Positions 6,934-15,461 of a stretch of 42,226 bases of DNA are shown here, in pieces (position 1 is the stretch's first letter; every line of letters begins with the position of its first letter). Source of the stretch: Streptomyces viridochromogenes DSM 40736 (lineage in GTDB: Bacteria > Actinomycetota > Actinomycetes > Streptomycetales > Streptomycetaceae); assembly GCF_000158955.1 (NCBI RefSeq), contig NZ_GG657757.1, forward strand, positions 1,924,745 to 1,966,970, given 5' to 3'. The position numbers and the translations under genes are program-made. The notes below the pieces were generated by a model. The model was not told where the DNA came from. It was given only the letters and a program-made list of their open reading frames with translations, and searched no databases.

Positions 6934-8457
6934 GTGCCTCATACCATCGACGAGGCCTTCACGGCCCTCCCCCTACGCCCCCTCGCCGACGCGGCCCTCG
7001 CACGCGCGCGTGCGCTCGGTGCCGAGCACGCGGACTTCCGGTTCGAGCGGATCCGCAACGCCTCCTGGCGGTTCCGGGACGCCAAGCCCGCCGGGTCGTC
7101 GGACACCACCGACCTCGGGTACGCGGTGCGCGTGGTGCACGGCGGGACGTGGGGTTTCGCGTCCGGTGTCGACCTCAGCCTGGACGCCGCCGCCAGGGTC
7201 GCCGGTCAGGCGGTGGCGATGGCGAAGCTGTCCGCCCAGGTGATCAAGGCGGCCGGGTCGGACGAGCGGGTCGAGCTGGCCGACGAGCCCGTGCACGCCG
7301 AGCGGACGTGGATCTCGTCGTACGAGATCGATCCGTTCACCGTGCCCGACGAGGAGAAGGCCGGGCTGATCGCGGAGTGGAGCGCGCGGCTGCTGGCGGC
7401 CGACGGGGTCGACCATGTCGACGCCTCGTTGCTCACCGTCCACGAGAACAAGTTCTACGCCGACACGGCCGGGACCGTGACCACGCAGCAGCGGGTGCGG
7501 CTGCACCCGGTGCTCAACGCCGTGTCGGTGGACGAGTCGAGCGGCGAGTTCGACTCGATGCGCACGCTCGCGCCGCCCGTGGGGCGCGGCTGGGAGTATC
7601 TGCGGGGCACCGGCTGGGACTGGGAGGGCGAGCTCGAGCGGATTCCGGAGCTCCTCGCGGAGAAGATGCGCGCGCCGAGCGTCCGGGCGGGCCTGTACGA
7701 CCTGGTCGTCGACCCGTCCAACCTGTGGCTGACCATCCACGAGTCCATCGGGCACGCCACCGAGCTCGACCGGGCGCTCGGTTACGAGGCCGCCTACGCC
7801 GGCACCTCCTTCGCCACGTTCGACCAGCTCGGCAAGTTGCGGTACGGCTCGGAGCTGATGAACGTCACCGGCGACCGCACCGCCGAGCACGGGCTCGCCA
7901 CCATCGGCTACGACGACGAGGGAGTCGAGGGCCAGTCCTGGGACCTGGTGAAGGACGGCACGCTCGTCGGCTACCAGCTGGACCGGCGGATCGCGAAGCT
8001 GACCGGCTTCGAGCGGTCCAACGGCTGCGCCTACGCCGACTCCCCCGGGCACGTGCCGGTGCAGCGCATGGCCAACGTGTCCTTGCTGCCGGACCCGGCC
8101 GGGATGTCGACCGAGGATCTGATCGGGGGCGTGGAGCGGGGCATCTACGTCGTCGGCGACCGGTCGTGGTCGATCGACATGCAGAGGTACAACTTCCAGT
8201 TCACCGGGCAGCGCTTCTACCGCATCGAGAACGGGCGGCTCGCCGGGCAGCTGCGGGACGTGGCCTACCAGGCGACGACGACCGACTTCTGGGGCTCCAT
8301 GGCCGCCGTGGGCGGGCCGCAGACCTACGTCCTGGGCGGCGCCTTCAACTGCGGCAAGGCCCAGCCGGGGCAGACCGCGGCCGTGTCGCACGGCTGCCCG
8401 TCGGCCCTGTTCAAGGGCGTCAACATCCTCAACACCACCCAGGAGGCCGGTCGATGA
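6934..8457 (+). CDS. tldD: TldD-family metalloprotease subunit
   Basis: TldD subunit of the TldD/TldE zinc protease, which degrades unfolded small peptides and, in enterobacteria, trims precursors such as microcin B17. The 507-residue protein has the TldD zinc motif HExxxH at residues 269-274 (HESIGH) and a conserved Cys at 473 in FNCGKAQPGQ. I choose the GTG at 6934 (PHTIDEAFTALPLRP), since the longer frame adds 28 basic residues outside the family pattern. It overlaps tldE by ATGA, consistent with equal synthesis of the two subunits. No peptide natural-product precursor is visible nearby, so a housekeeping role in peptide turnover is more likely. Confidence 0.9.
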   Translation: MPHTIDEAFTALPLRPLADAALARARALGAEHADFRFERIRNASWRFRDAKPAGSSDTTDLGYAVRVVHGGTWGFASGVDLSLDAAARVAGQAVAMAKLSAQVIKAAGSDERVELADEPVHAERTWISSYEIDPFTVPDEEKAGLIAEWSARLLAADGVDHVDASLLTVHENKFYADTAGTVTTQQRVRLHPVLNAVSVDESSGEFDSMRTLAPPVGRGWEYLRGTGWDWEGELERIPELLAEKMRAPSVRAGLYDLVVDPSNLWLTIHESIGHATELDRALGYEAAYAGTSFATFDQLGKLRYGSELMNVTGDRTAEHGLATIGYDDEGVEGQSWDLVKDGTLVGYQLDRRIAKLTGFERSNGCAYADSPGHVPVQRMANVSLLPDPAGMSTEDLIGGVERGIYVVGDRSWSIDMQRYNFQFTGQRFYRIENGRLAGQLRDVAYQATTTDFWGSMAAVGGPQTYVLGGAFNCGKAQPGQTAAVSHGCPSALFKGVNILNTTQEAGR

Positions 8458-9848
8458 GCCCTCGTACCAGCAAGCCGCATGAAGTGGTCGAGCGGGCCCT
8501 CGAACTGTCCCGGGCGGACGGGTGTGTCGTCATCGCCGACGAGCAGTCCACGGCCAACCTGCGCTGGGCGCGCAACGCGCTGACCACGAACGGTGTCACG
8601 CGCGGGCGCACCCTCACCGTCGTCGCCACGGTCGACGGCAAGGAGGGCACGGCCTCGGGTGTGGTGTCGCGGTCGGCCGTGACCGCCGACGAGCTGGAGC
8701 CCCTGGTGCGGGCCGCCGAGGCCGCCGCGCGCGGCGCCGGGCCCGCCGAGGACGCGCAGCCGCTGGTCACAGGCGTCGCGCAGGCGCCGGAGTTCACGGA
8801 GGCGCCCGCCGAGACGTCCTCCGCGGTGTTCGCCGACTTCGCTCCGGCGCTCGGTGAGGCCTTCGCACGCGCGCGTGCGGGTGGCCGCGAGCTGTACGGC
8901 TTCGCCAACCACGAGCTGGTGTCGACGTACATGGGTACGTCCACGGGGCTGCGGCTGCGGCACGACCAGCCGAACGGGACGCTGGAGCTGAACGCCAAGT
9001 CGCCGGACCGCACCCGGTCCGCCTGGGCCGGGCGCTCCACCCGGGACTTCAAGGACGTCGACCCGGCCGCCATGGACGCGGAGCTGGCCGTGCGGCTCGG
9101 GTGGGCCGAGCGGCGCGTGGAGCTGCCGGCGGGCCGGTACGAGACCCTGCTGCCGCCGACGGCCGTGGCGGACCTGCTGGTCTACCAGATGTGGTCGGCG
9201 TCGGGCCGGGACGCGGCCGAGGGCCGCACGGTGTTCTCCAAGCCGGGGGGCGGCACGCGGATCGGCGAGAAGCTGACCGACCTGCCGCTGACCCTGCGCA
9301 GTGACCCGAACGAGCCCGGTCTGGAGTCGGCGCCCTTCGTGATCGCGCACTCCTCCGGGGGCGACCAGTCGGTCTTCGACAACGGGCTGCCGCTGACGGC
9401 CACCGAGTGGATGCGCGAGGGCGAGCTGCGGCACCTGACGACCAGCCGGCACAGTGCGGGTCTGACCGGCCTGACGGTGGCGCCGGGCATCGACAACCTG
9501 ATGCTCGACGGGGGCGAGGACCGCTCCCTGGAGGAGATGGTCGCGAGCACCGAGCGCGGGTTGCTGCTGACCTGCCTGTGGTACATCCGCGAGGTCGATC
9601 CGGCGACGCTGCTGCTGACGGGCCTGACCCGGGACGGTGTCTACCTCGTGGAGAACGGTGAGGTGACCGGCGAGGTGAACAACTTCCGGTTCAACGAGTC
9701 GCCGGTCGGTCTGCTGGGCCGGGCCACGGAGGCGGGGCGGACCGAGAAGACGCTGCCCAGGGAGTGGGGCGACTGGTTCACCAGGGCGGCCATGCCCGCG
9801 CTGCGGGTCCCGGATTTCAATATGAGCTCTGTCAGTCAGGGCGTATAA
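8454..9848 (+). CDS. tldE: TldE/PmbA-family protease partner
   Basis: A 464-residue TldE (PmbA) partner subunit. It shares the TldD/PmbA fold but has no HExxxH motif, as expected for the non-zinc subunit, which shapes the peptide channel in the known E. coli heterodimer. The C-terminal part (APGIDNLMLDGGEDRSLEEMV and VNNFRFNESPVGLL) is typical of the family. The ATG overlaps the tldD stop by four bases, so translation is probably coupled. tyrS follows 56 nt later and may have its own promoter. Confidence 0.88.
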   Translation: MSPRTSKPHEVVERALELSRADGCVVIADEQSTANLRWARNALTTNGVTRGRTLTVVATVDGKEGTASGVVSRSAVTADELEPLVRAAEAAARGAGPAEDAQPLVTGVAQAPEFTEAPAETSSAVFADFAPALGEAFARARAGGRELYGFANHELVSTYMGTSTGLRLRHDQPNGTLELNAKSPDRTRSAWAGRSTRDFKDVDPAAMDAELAVRLGWAERRVELPAGRYETLLPPTAVADLLVYQMWSASGRDAAEGRTVFSKPGGGTRIGEKLTDLPLTLRSDPNEPGLESAPFVIAHSSGGDQSVFDNGLPLTATEWMREGELRHLTTSRHSAGLTGLTVAPGIDNLMLDGGEDRSLEEMVASTERGLLLTCLWYIREVDPATLLLTGLTRDGVYLVENGEVTGEVNNFRFNESPVGLLGRATEAGRTEKTLPREWGDWFTRAAMPALRVPDFNMSSVSQGV

Positions 9849-9904
9849 CCTCGTAGTCGGCTGTCACCCGACTGCCCGAAGATCATCAAGGAGACACGAG
9901 AACC

Positions 9905-11173
9905 GTGACGGACATCGTCGACGAGCTGAAGTGGCGCGGGCTGTTCGCCCTGTCCACTGACGAGGACGCTTTGCGCAAGGCGCTCGCGGACGGTCCCGTC
10001 ACGTTCTATTGCGGCTTCGACCCGACGGCACCATCGTTGCACGTGGGGCACCTGGTGCAGGTGCTCACCGTGCGTCGGCTCCAGCAGGCCGGCCACCGGC
10101 CGCTGGCACTGGTCGGCGGTGCCACGGGCCTGATCGGCGACCCGCGTCCGACCGCCGAGCGCACGCTGAACGACCCGGAGACCGTCACCGGCTGGGTCGC
10201 CAAGCTGCGCGCGCAGATCGAGCCGTTCCTGACCTTCGAGGGCGAGAACGCGGCCGTCATGGTCAACAACCTCGACTGGACGGAGAACCTCTCCGCGATC
10301 GAGTTCCTTCGGGACATCGGCAAGCACTTCCGTGTCAACAAGATGCTGACGAAGGACTCCGTGGCCCGGCGTCTGGAGTCCTCCGAGGGCATCAGCTACA
10401 CGGAGTTCAGCTACCAGCTGCTCCAGGGCATGGACTTCCTCCAGCTCTACCGGAGGTACGGCTGCACGCTCCAGCAGGGCGGCAGCGATCAGTGGGGCAA
10501 CCTCACGGCGGGCCTCGACCTGATCCACCGGCTGGAGCCGGACGCCACGGTGCACGCCATGGCTACGCCGCTGATGACCAAGGCGGACGGCACCAAGTTC
10601 GGCAAGACCGAGGGCGGCGCCGTCTGGCTCGACCCGGAGATGACGACGCCGTACGCGTTCTACCAGTTCTGGCTGAACGTGGACGACCGGGACATCTCGA
10701 AGTACATGCGCATCCTGTCCTTCCGGTCCCGGGAGGAGCTGGAGGAGTTGGAGCGGCAGACCGAGGAGCGTCCGCAGGCCCGTGCCGCGCAGCGCGCGCT
10801 GGCCGAGGAGCTGACGACGCTGGTGCACGGCGCCGACCAGACGGCCGCCGTGATCGCCGCGTCCAAGGCCCTGTTCGGTCAGGGCGAGCTGGCGGAGCTC
10901 GACGAGAAGACGCTGGCCGCGGCCCTGTCGGAGGTGCCGCACATCCAGGTCGCCGAGCTCGGTCCGGTCGTCGACCTGTTCGCCGAGGTCGGCCTGGTCG
11001 CCAGCAAGTCGGCCGCGCGCCGCACGGTCAAGGAGGGCGGCGCCTACGTGAACAACGTCAAGGTCGCCGGCGAGGACGCCGTCCCCGCCGAGGAGGACCT
11101 GCTGCACGGCCGCTGGCTGGTGCTGCGCCGGGGCAAGAAGAACCTGGCGGCGGCCGAGGTCACGGGCGGCTGA
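9905..11173 (+). CDS. tyrS: tyrosyl-tRNA synthetase
   Basis: Class I aminoacyl-tRNA synthetase that charges tRNA-Tyr in the cytosol. The 422-residue protein has the HIGH-type motif HVGH at residues 46-49, the KMSKS-type loop KFGKT at 231-235, and a C-terminal S4-like RNA-binding domain (about residues 355-420, [18 protein letters not shown]). This is the bacterial TyrRS layout. The GTG start is supported by AAGGAG about 11 nt upstream. The 56-nt leader is too short for a T-box. A strong hairpin follows the stop. Confidence 0.96.
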   Translation: MTDIVDELKWRGLFALSTDEDALRKALADGPVTFYCGFDPTAPSLHVGHLVQVLTVRRLQQAGHRPLALVGGATGLIGDPRPTAERTLNDPETVTGWVAKLRAQIEPFLTFEGENAAVMVNNLDWTENLSAIEFLRDIGKHFRVNKMLTKDSVARRLESSEGISYTEFSYQLLQGMDFLQLYRRYGCTLQQGGSDQWGNLTAGLDLIHRLEPDATVHAMATPLMTKADGTKFGKTEGGAVWLDPEMTTPYAFYQFWLNVDDRDISKYMRILSFRSREELEELERQTEERPQARAAQRALAEELTTLVHGADQTAAVIAASKALFGQGELAELDEKTLAAALSEVPHIQVAELGPVVDLFAEVGLVASKSAARRTVKEGGAYVNNVKVAGEDAVPAEEDLLHGRWLVLRRGKKNLAAAEVTGG

Positions 11174-11190
11174 GAGCACAAGGACACGAG

Positions 11191-11228
11191 GAAGGGGGCG
11201 GTCTCCGGTGCCGGAGGCCGCCCCCTTC
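11191..11228 (+). terminator. hairpin terminator after tyrS
   Basis: A 16-bp stem with one G-U pair (GAAGGGGGCGGTCTCC with GGAGGCCGCCCCCTTC) around a GGTGCC loop starts 18 nt after the tyrS stop. It can also serve the convergent GlsB-type gene. Confidence 0.8.
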
Positions 11229-11240
11229 GCCGTATGCCCG

Positions 11241-11516
11241 TCACGCCCTGCGTCTGTCTCCCCGGCTCGCCGTCCAGGCCCGGTCGCCGAGGCCGACGAA
11301 GATGATCGCCATCACCAGCTGGAAGACGTGCCGCCACCAGTCGATACCCGATGTGGCGTCGACACCGGCCGCTCGGGCGATGGCGTTGCCGGCGATGGCG
11401 CCGATCATGCCCAGGATGACGGTCAGCCACAGGGGGAGGTGCTGCTTGCCCGGGATGATCGCCTTGGCGATCAGGCCGAGCACCAGTCCCACGATGATCG
11501 CCCAGAACCAGCCCAT
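11241..11516 (-). CDS. GlsB/YeaQ/YmgE-family membrane protein
   Basis: A 91-residue small membrane protein of the GlsB/YeaQ/YmgE group (transglycosylase-associated family). Its Gly-rich helices MGWFWAIIVGLVLGLIAKAI and LWLTVILGMIGAIAGNAIAR are the family hallmark, followed by a third hydrophobic stretch (VFQLVMAIIFVGLG). Members are often stress-induced; their molecular role is unclear. GAGGAG lies before the ATG, so the longer frame upstream is rejected. It converges on tyrS. Confidence 0.85.
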   Translation of the reverse strand: MGWFWAIIVGLVLGLIAKAIIPGKQHLPLWLTVILGMIGAIAGNAIARAAGVDATSGIDWWRHVFQLVMAIIFVGLGDRAWTASRGDRRRA

Positions 11517-11582
11517 CGCTGCCTCCTCGCACGGCTCGAGATGAGCACTACGCCCAGTGTCGGCCGAGGCGCCCTGCGCCGC

Positions 11583-11619
11583 ATGCCGGGGATACGCGTG
11601 ATGCCGGGGGATACGCGTG
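11583..11619. repeat. 18/19-bp tandem direct repeat
   Basis: ATGCCGGGGATACGCGTG (11583-11600) is followed at once by a copy with one extra G (11601-11619). It lies in the 261-bp divergent gap between the GlsB-type and DUF3099 genes, about 65-100 nt upstream of the former. Confidence 0.7.
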
Positions 11620-11777
11620 CGCGGCACGGCCCGAACCCCTGCCCCCGGCCGACCCGCCCCGCTCTCGTGACCGGCCCGGGCGCGGCGTACCGTGGAAGCT
11701 GTCCTGGTCAGGTTCCCCGACCGGCCCGGGACGGCTACGGGGCGGGGAGAGTCCGATACGGGCGGATGGTGGATGCG

Positions 11778-12173
11778 ATGCGGAAGCAGCATGGCGGCGG
11801 GCACGTCCAGGTTTTCCGGATCACCGGCGCCCGGGCGGGACTTCAGGACGACGTCCGCGGGCGGCAGCGCCGGTACGTGATCTCGATGACGATCCGCACG
11901 ATCTCCGTGATCCTCGCGGCCACGCTGTGGAACGTCGAACGGCACGTGGCCATCGTGGCGTTGGTGCTCGGGCTGGTGCTGCCGTACATCGCGGTGGTGA
12001 TCGCGAACGCGGGGCGCGAGAACGCGCCGTCTCTGCCGTCGACGTTCATCGCACCGCCGGTGCGCCCGATGATCACGCCGCCGGGGTCGCAGGACGGTCC
12101 GGCCGGATCCGCCGCGGAAGATGCCGTGTCCGGGCCGGTGCCGGGCGCGCGGACCGAGTCCGGCGAGCGGTGA
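11778..12173 (+). CDS. DUF3099 membrane protein
   Basis: A 131-residue protein of the actinobacterial DUF3099 family, function unknown. The N-terminus MRKQHGGGHVQVFRITGARAGLQDD is followed by two hydrophobic segments (about residues 37-51 and 57-76, VALVLGLVLPYIAVVIANAG) and a disordered Pro/Ala/Gly-rich C-terminus. The ATG at 11778 has GGTGG upstream; an in-frame ATG at 11766 (MVDAMRKQ) is also possible. It is followed by a 216-bp gap with conspicuous hairpins. Confidence 0.8.
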   Translation: MRKQHGGGHVQVFRITGARAGLQDDVRGRQRRYVISMTIRTISVILAATLWNVERHVAIVALVLGLVLPYIAVVIANAGRENAPSLPSTFIAPPVRPMITPPGSQDGPAGSAAEDAVSGPVPGARTESGER

Positions 12174-12215
12174 GGGCTCTCGCGGGCGATCGCGCACGGA
12201 AGTCATCTTCGCGCC

Positions 12216-12233
12216 AAGCTCAAGAAAAGCTCA
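12216..12233. promoter_or_regulatory. AAGCTCA direct repeat, 11-nt period
   Basis: AAGCTCA occurs at 12216-12222 and 12227-12233, exactly 11 nt apart, a spacing common for tandem response-regulator sites. It lies upstream of the structured region at 12304-12370. Function is inferred only. Confidence 0.3.
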
Positions 12234-12303
12234 GATCAATCGTGTTGTTCCGGTGCCGGGCTTGGGGTTACCCGTGACATACTTCGTACGCGCTCCGCAT
12301 CCC

Positions 12304-12370
12304 CCGTCGGAGCGACGGACCGACGCCGGGCAGCTCCCCCCGTGGCTGCTCGGCGTCGCCTTTTCTGTGT
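12304..12370 (+). terminator. tandem hairpins with T-tract (attenuator or sRNA end)
   Basis: A perfect 6-bp hairpin, CCGTCG-GAG-CGACGG (12304-12318), is followed by a 14-bp stem with one G-U pair (12321-12334 with 12345-12358, loop TCCCCCCGTG) and then CCTTTTCTGTGT. This is a textbook intrinsic terminator, ending 20 nt before the GTG of the 71-residue protein. It could terminate the DUF3099 transcript, attenuate the next gene, or end a small RNA. Confidence 0.6.
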
Positions 12371-12389
12371 GCAGTGGTGAGACGAAGCA

Positions 12390-12605
12390 GTGAGTGACGA
12401 GACGCCGATCTGTTCCGCGAAGGGTTGCCGTGTCGACGCGGTGTGGGTGCTCGCGTGGAACAACCCCAAGATCCATACGCCGGAGCGGCGCAAGACATGG
12501 CTGGCCTGTGAGGAGCATCGCGAGCATCTGTCGCAGTTCCTCGGGGTGCGGGGGTTCTTGAAGGACGTTGTCCCGTTGAAGGAGTGGGACGAGAGCGGCG
12601 GATGA
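12390..12605 (+). CDS. small Cys/His-containing protein, unknown
   Basis: A 71-residue protein (GTG start, MSDETPICSAKGCRVDAVW). It has two cysteine/histidine groups, CSAKGC near the start (Cys8, Cys13) and CEEHREH in the middle (Cys40, His43, His46), that could hold one zinc ion. I recall homologues as short conserved Streptomyces proteins, sometimes labelled acetone carboxylase without good reason; the length rules out such an enzyme. No strong ribosome-binding site is visible. It is preceded by tandem hairpins and converges on moaA. Confidence 0.75.
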   Translation: MSDETPICSAKGCRVDAVWVLAWNNPKIHTPERRKTWLACEEHREHLSQFLGVRGFLKDVVPLKEWDESGG

Positions 12606-12606
12606 G

Positions 12607-12671
12607 GTCGCGTGGTCGGCTGCGGGCCGGCTGTGGCCGGCCGCGCAGTTCCCCGCAGCCCTGAGCGCGAC
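12607..12671. repeat. Streptomyces intergenic repeat, nested stem-loop
   Basis: Nested inverted repeats: GTCGCG/CGCGAC (12607-12612, 12666-12671), GGCTGCGGG/CCCGCAGCC (12618-12626, 12652-12660) and CCGGC/GCCGG (12627-12631, 12636-12640). The CGCGCAGTTCCC core is shared with 32493-32543. It fills the gap between two convergent genes and probably acts as a bidirectional terminator. Confidence 0.7.
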
Positions 12672-12674
12672 GTT

Positions 12675-13664
12675 CTAACCCCCGATGGCCGACATCGGAC
12701 GGTCCGGCTGTACGAACGTCGGGTCGTCCAGGCCCGCCCCCGCCTTCTTGCCCCACATCGCCAGGCGCCAGATGCGGGCGATCTCCTCGTCCGGGGCATC
12801 CGAGCGCAGCGCGGCGCGCAGGTCGGTCTCCTCTTGGGCGAACAGGCAGGTGCGGACCTGCCCGTCGGCCGTGAGGCGGGTGCGGTCGCAGGCCGCGCAG
12901 AAGGGGCGGGTGACGGAGGCGATGACACCCACCACGTGCGGTCCGCCGTTCACCAGCCAGCGCTCCGCCGGGGCCGAGCCGCGCTTCTCCTCGCCCTCGG
13001 GGGTCAGCTCGAAGCGCGTGCGCAGGGAGGCCAGGATGTCCCCTGCCGTGATCATGCCGTCGCGCTTCCAGCCGTGCTGGGCGTCCAGGGGCATCTGCTC
13101 GATGAAGCGCAGTTCGTAGTCGTGCTCGACGGCCCAGGCGAGGAGGTCGGGGGCCTCGTCGTCGTTGAGCCCCGGCATCAGGACCGAGTTGACCTTGACC
13201 GGGGTCAGGCCCGCGTCGCGGGCGGCGTACAGGCCCTCGATGACGTCCTTGTGGCGGTCGCGGCGGGTCAGGGTCTTGAAGACGTCCGGGCGGAGCGTGT
13301 CCAGGGAGACGTTGACCCGGTCCAGACCTGCCGCCTTCAGGGCCTCGGCCGTGCGCTTGAGGCCGATGCCGTTGGTCGTGAGGGACATCTGGGGGCGCGA
13401 GTCCAGGGCCGCGACGCGCTCGACGATGCCGACCAGGCCGGGGCGCAGCAGGGGCTCACCGCCGGTGAAGCGGACCTCCTCGATGCCGAGTGAGGTGACC
13501 GCGATGTCGATCAGGCGGACGATCTCGTCGTCCGTCAGCAGATCCGGCTTGGCCAGCCACTGCAGGCCCTCCTCGGGCATGCAGTACGTGCAGCGCAGAT
13601 TGCACCGGTCGGTCAGTGAGACCCTCAGGTCGGTCGCCACTCGGCCGTAGGTGTCGATGAGCAC
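12675..13664 (-). CDS. moaA: GTP 3',8-cyclase MoaA
   Basis: Radical SAM enzyme that converts GTP to 3',8-cyclo-GTP, the first step of molybdenum cofactor synthesis. The 329-residue protein has the SAM cluster motif Cys21-x3-Cys25-x2-Cys28, a GGEP segment at 68-71, the second 4Fe-4S cluster ligands Cys256, Cys259 and Cys273, and the C-terminal Gly-Gly (328-329) needed for activity in the family. The GTG start at 13664 has GGAGGGGG upstream; the longer frame to 13748 lacks this. No other moa gene is adjacent. Confidence 0.95.
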   Translation of the reverse strand: MLIDTYGRVATDLRVSLTDRCNLRCTYCMPEEGLQWLAKPDLLTDDEIVRLIDIAVTSLGIEEVRFTGGEPLLRPGLVGIVERVAALDSRPQMSLTTNGIGLKRTAEALKAAGLDRVNVSLDTLRPDVFKTLTRRDRHKDVIEGLYAARDAGLTPVKVNSVLMPGLNDDEAPDLLAWAVEHDYELRFIEQMPLDAQHGWKRDGMITAGDILASLRTRFELTPEGEEKRGSAPAERWLVNGGPHVVGVIASVTRPFCAACDRTRLTADGQVRTCLFAQEETDLRAALRSDAPDEEIARIWRLAMWGKKAGAGLDDPTFVQPDRPMSAIGG

Positions 13665-13774
13665 GTGGGCCCCCTCCCTAGACGCGGATCGTGCCCGGAG
13701 CACGCTTTCTCCGACACCAGCGAGCCTACGTGACCCCGGTGACAACACCGCAGTCCCGATCCCACGACGCGGGA

Positions 13775-13820
13775 CGCGGCCGCGCCGCAGGGACCTGGAG
13801 GTTCCTACGACGCGGCCGCG
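13775..13820 (-). terminator. terminator of the DUF485-actP operon
   Basis: CGCGGCCGCG at 13775-13784 pairs with the identical palindrome at 13811-13820. An inner stem AGGGACCT/AGGTTCCT (one mismatch) closes on GG. It lies just beyond the symporter stop at 13836 in the direction of transcription. Confidence 0.65.
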
Positions 13821-13835
13821 CGCGGGGGTTGGTGC

Positions 13836-15461
13836 TCAGTGGGCGCCGGTGCCGGTCAGGGACCTGACCTCCAGCTCCGCGTACTTCTTGGCGTCCGGCT
13901 CCTCCTTCGACAGGATCGTGCCGAGCCAGCCCATGAGGAAGCCGAAGGGGATGGAGATGATGCCCGGGTTCTTCAGCGGGAACCAGGCGAAGTCGACCTC
14001 GGGGAACATCGCCTTGGGGTCGCCGGAGACCACGGGCGAGAACAGCACCAGGCCGACGGCGACGATCAGACCGCCGTAGATCGACCACAGGGCGCCCTGG
14101 GTGGTGAACCGCTTCCAGAACAGGCTGTAGAGGATGGTCGGCAGGTTGGCGGAGGCGGCGACCGCGAAGGCGAGCGCGACGAGGCCGGCCACGTTCAGGT
14201 CGCGGGCGAGGGCGCCGAGGCCGATGGAGACGACGCCGATGAAGACGGTCGCCCAGCGGGCCGCGCGGACCTCCTCGGCGCCCGACGCCTTGCCCTTGCG
14301 GATGACGTTGGCGTAGATGTCGTGCGCGAAGGAGGACGACGAGGCGAGGGTGAGGCCGGCGACCACGGCGAGGATCGTCGCGAAGGCTACCGCCGAGATC
14401 GTGGCGAGCAGGATCGCGCCCCAGGTCGAGTCGACACCGCCGAGGTGCAGGGCGAGCAGGGGTGCCGCCGTGTTGCCGGACGGGTTGGACGCGATGATCT
14501 CGTCCTGGGAGATCAGCGCGGCGGCGCCGAAGCCGAGGGCGATGGTCATCAGGTAGAAGCCGCCGATGATGCCGATCGCCCAGTTCACCGACTTACGGGC
14601 GGCCTTGGCGTCGGGCACCGTGTAGAAGCGGATCAGGATGTGCGGCAGGCCGGCGGTGCCGAGCACCAGGGCGATGCCGAGGGAGACGAAGTCCAGCTTG
14701 GAGGTTCCGGTCATGCCGTACTGGAGGCCGGGCTCCAGGAAGGCGGCGCCCTTGCCGCTGTTCTCGGCGGCCTGGCCGAGCAGGTCGGAGATGTTGAAGT
14801 TGAACTTCAGCAGCACCAGGAAGGTGATCAGGATGGTGCCGCCGATGAGCAGCACGGCCTTGACCATCTGGACCCAGGTGGTGCCCTTCATGCCGCCGAT
14901 GGAGACATAGACGATCATCAGGAGGCCGACGAGGGCGACGATGAGGATCTTGCCCGCGTCGGAGGTGATGCCGAGCAGCAGGGAGACGAGGACGCCCGCG
15001 CCGGCCATCTGGGCCAGCAGGTAGAAGATCGACACGACGATCGTGGACGTACCGGCGGCGGTGCGGACCGGGCGCTGGCGCATGCGGTACGCGAGCACGT
15101 CACCCATGGTGTAGCGCCCGGAGTTGCGCAGCGGCTCGGCGACCAGGAGCAGGGCGACCAGCCAGGCGACCAGGAAGCCGATGGAGTACAGGAAGCCGTC
15201 GTAGCCGAAGAGGGCGATCGCGCCGGCGATGCCGAGGAACGAGGCGGCCGACATGTAGTCGCCGGAGACCGCGAGTCCGTTCTGGAAGGCGCTGAACTGG
15301 CGGCCGCCCGCGTAGAAGTCGGCGGCGTCCTTGGTCTGGCGGCCGGCCCAGACGGTGATGCCGAGCGTGGCCAGGACGAACAGCGCGAACAGGGTGATGA
15401 TCAGCGGGCGGTGCTCGCTGGCCTCGTTCGCGGCGAGCAGGGTCTGCTGTGCGGGGCTCAT
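13836..15461 (-). CDS. ActP-like solute:cation symporter
   Basis: A 541-residue sodium:solute symporter family protein, probably an acetate or short-chain monocarboxylate importer of the ActP type. About 13 transmembrane segments are predicted. Family features include the N-terminal FYAGGRQFSAFQNGLAVSGDYMSAASFLG block and the GTAGLPHILIRFYTVPDAK block. The ATG overlaps the stop of the DUF485 gene by ATGA; actP in E. coli likewise follows the DUF485 gene yjcH, which supports the acetate assignment. The longer frame to 15536 is rejected for this reason. Confidence 0.88.
   Translation of the reverse strand: MSPAQQTLLAANEASEHRPLIITLFALFVLATLGITVWAGRQTKDAADFYAGGRQFSAFQNGLAVSGDYMSAASFLGIAGAIALFGYDGFLYSIGFLVAWLVALLLVAEPLRNSGRYTMGDVLAYRMRQRPVRTAAGTSTIVVSIFYLLAQMAGAGVLVSLLLGITSDAGKILIVALVGLLMIVYVSIGGMKGTTWVQMVKAVLLIGGTILITFLVLLKFNFNISDLLGQAAENSGKGAAFLEPGLQYGMTGTSKLDFVSLGIALVLGTAGLPHILIRFYTVPDAKAARKSVNWAIGIIGGFYLMTIALGFGAAALISQDEIIASNPSGNTAAPLLALHLGGVDSTWGAILLATISAVAFATILAVVAGLTLASSSSFAHDIYANVIRKGKASGAEEVRAARWATVFIGVVSIGLGALARDLNVAGLVALAFAVAASANLPTILYSLFWKRFTTQGALWSIYGGLIVAVGLVLFSPVVSGDPKAMFPEVDFAWFPLKNPGIISIPFGFLMGWLGTILSKEEPDAKKYAELEVRSLTGTGAH

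Noticed and set aside
6934..9848. TldD/TldE as part of a peptide natural-product cluster
   Set aside because: No precursor peptide, cyclodehydratase or transporter is adjacent. The surroundings are housekeeping genes.
9849..9904. T-box or tRNA-sensing leader before tyrS
   Set aside because: Only 56 nt separate the genes, too short for a T-box. No specifier or antiterminator structure was seen.
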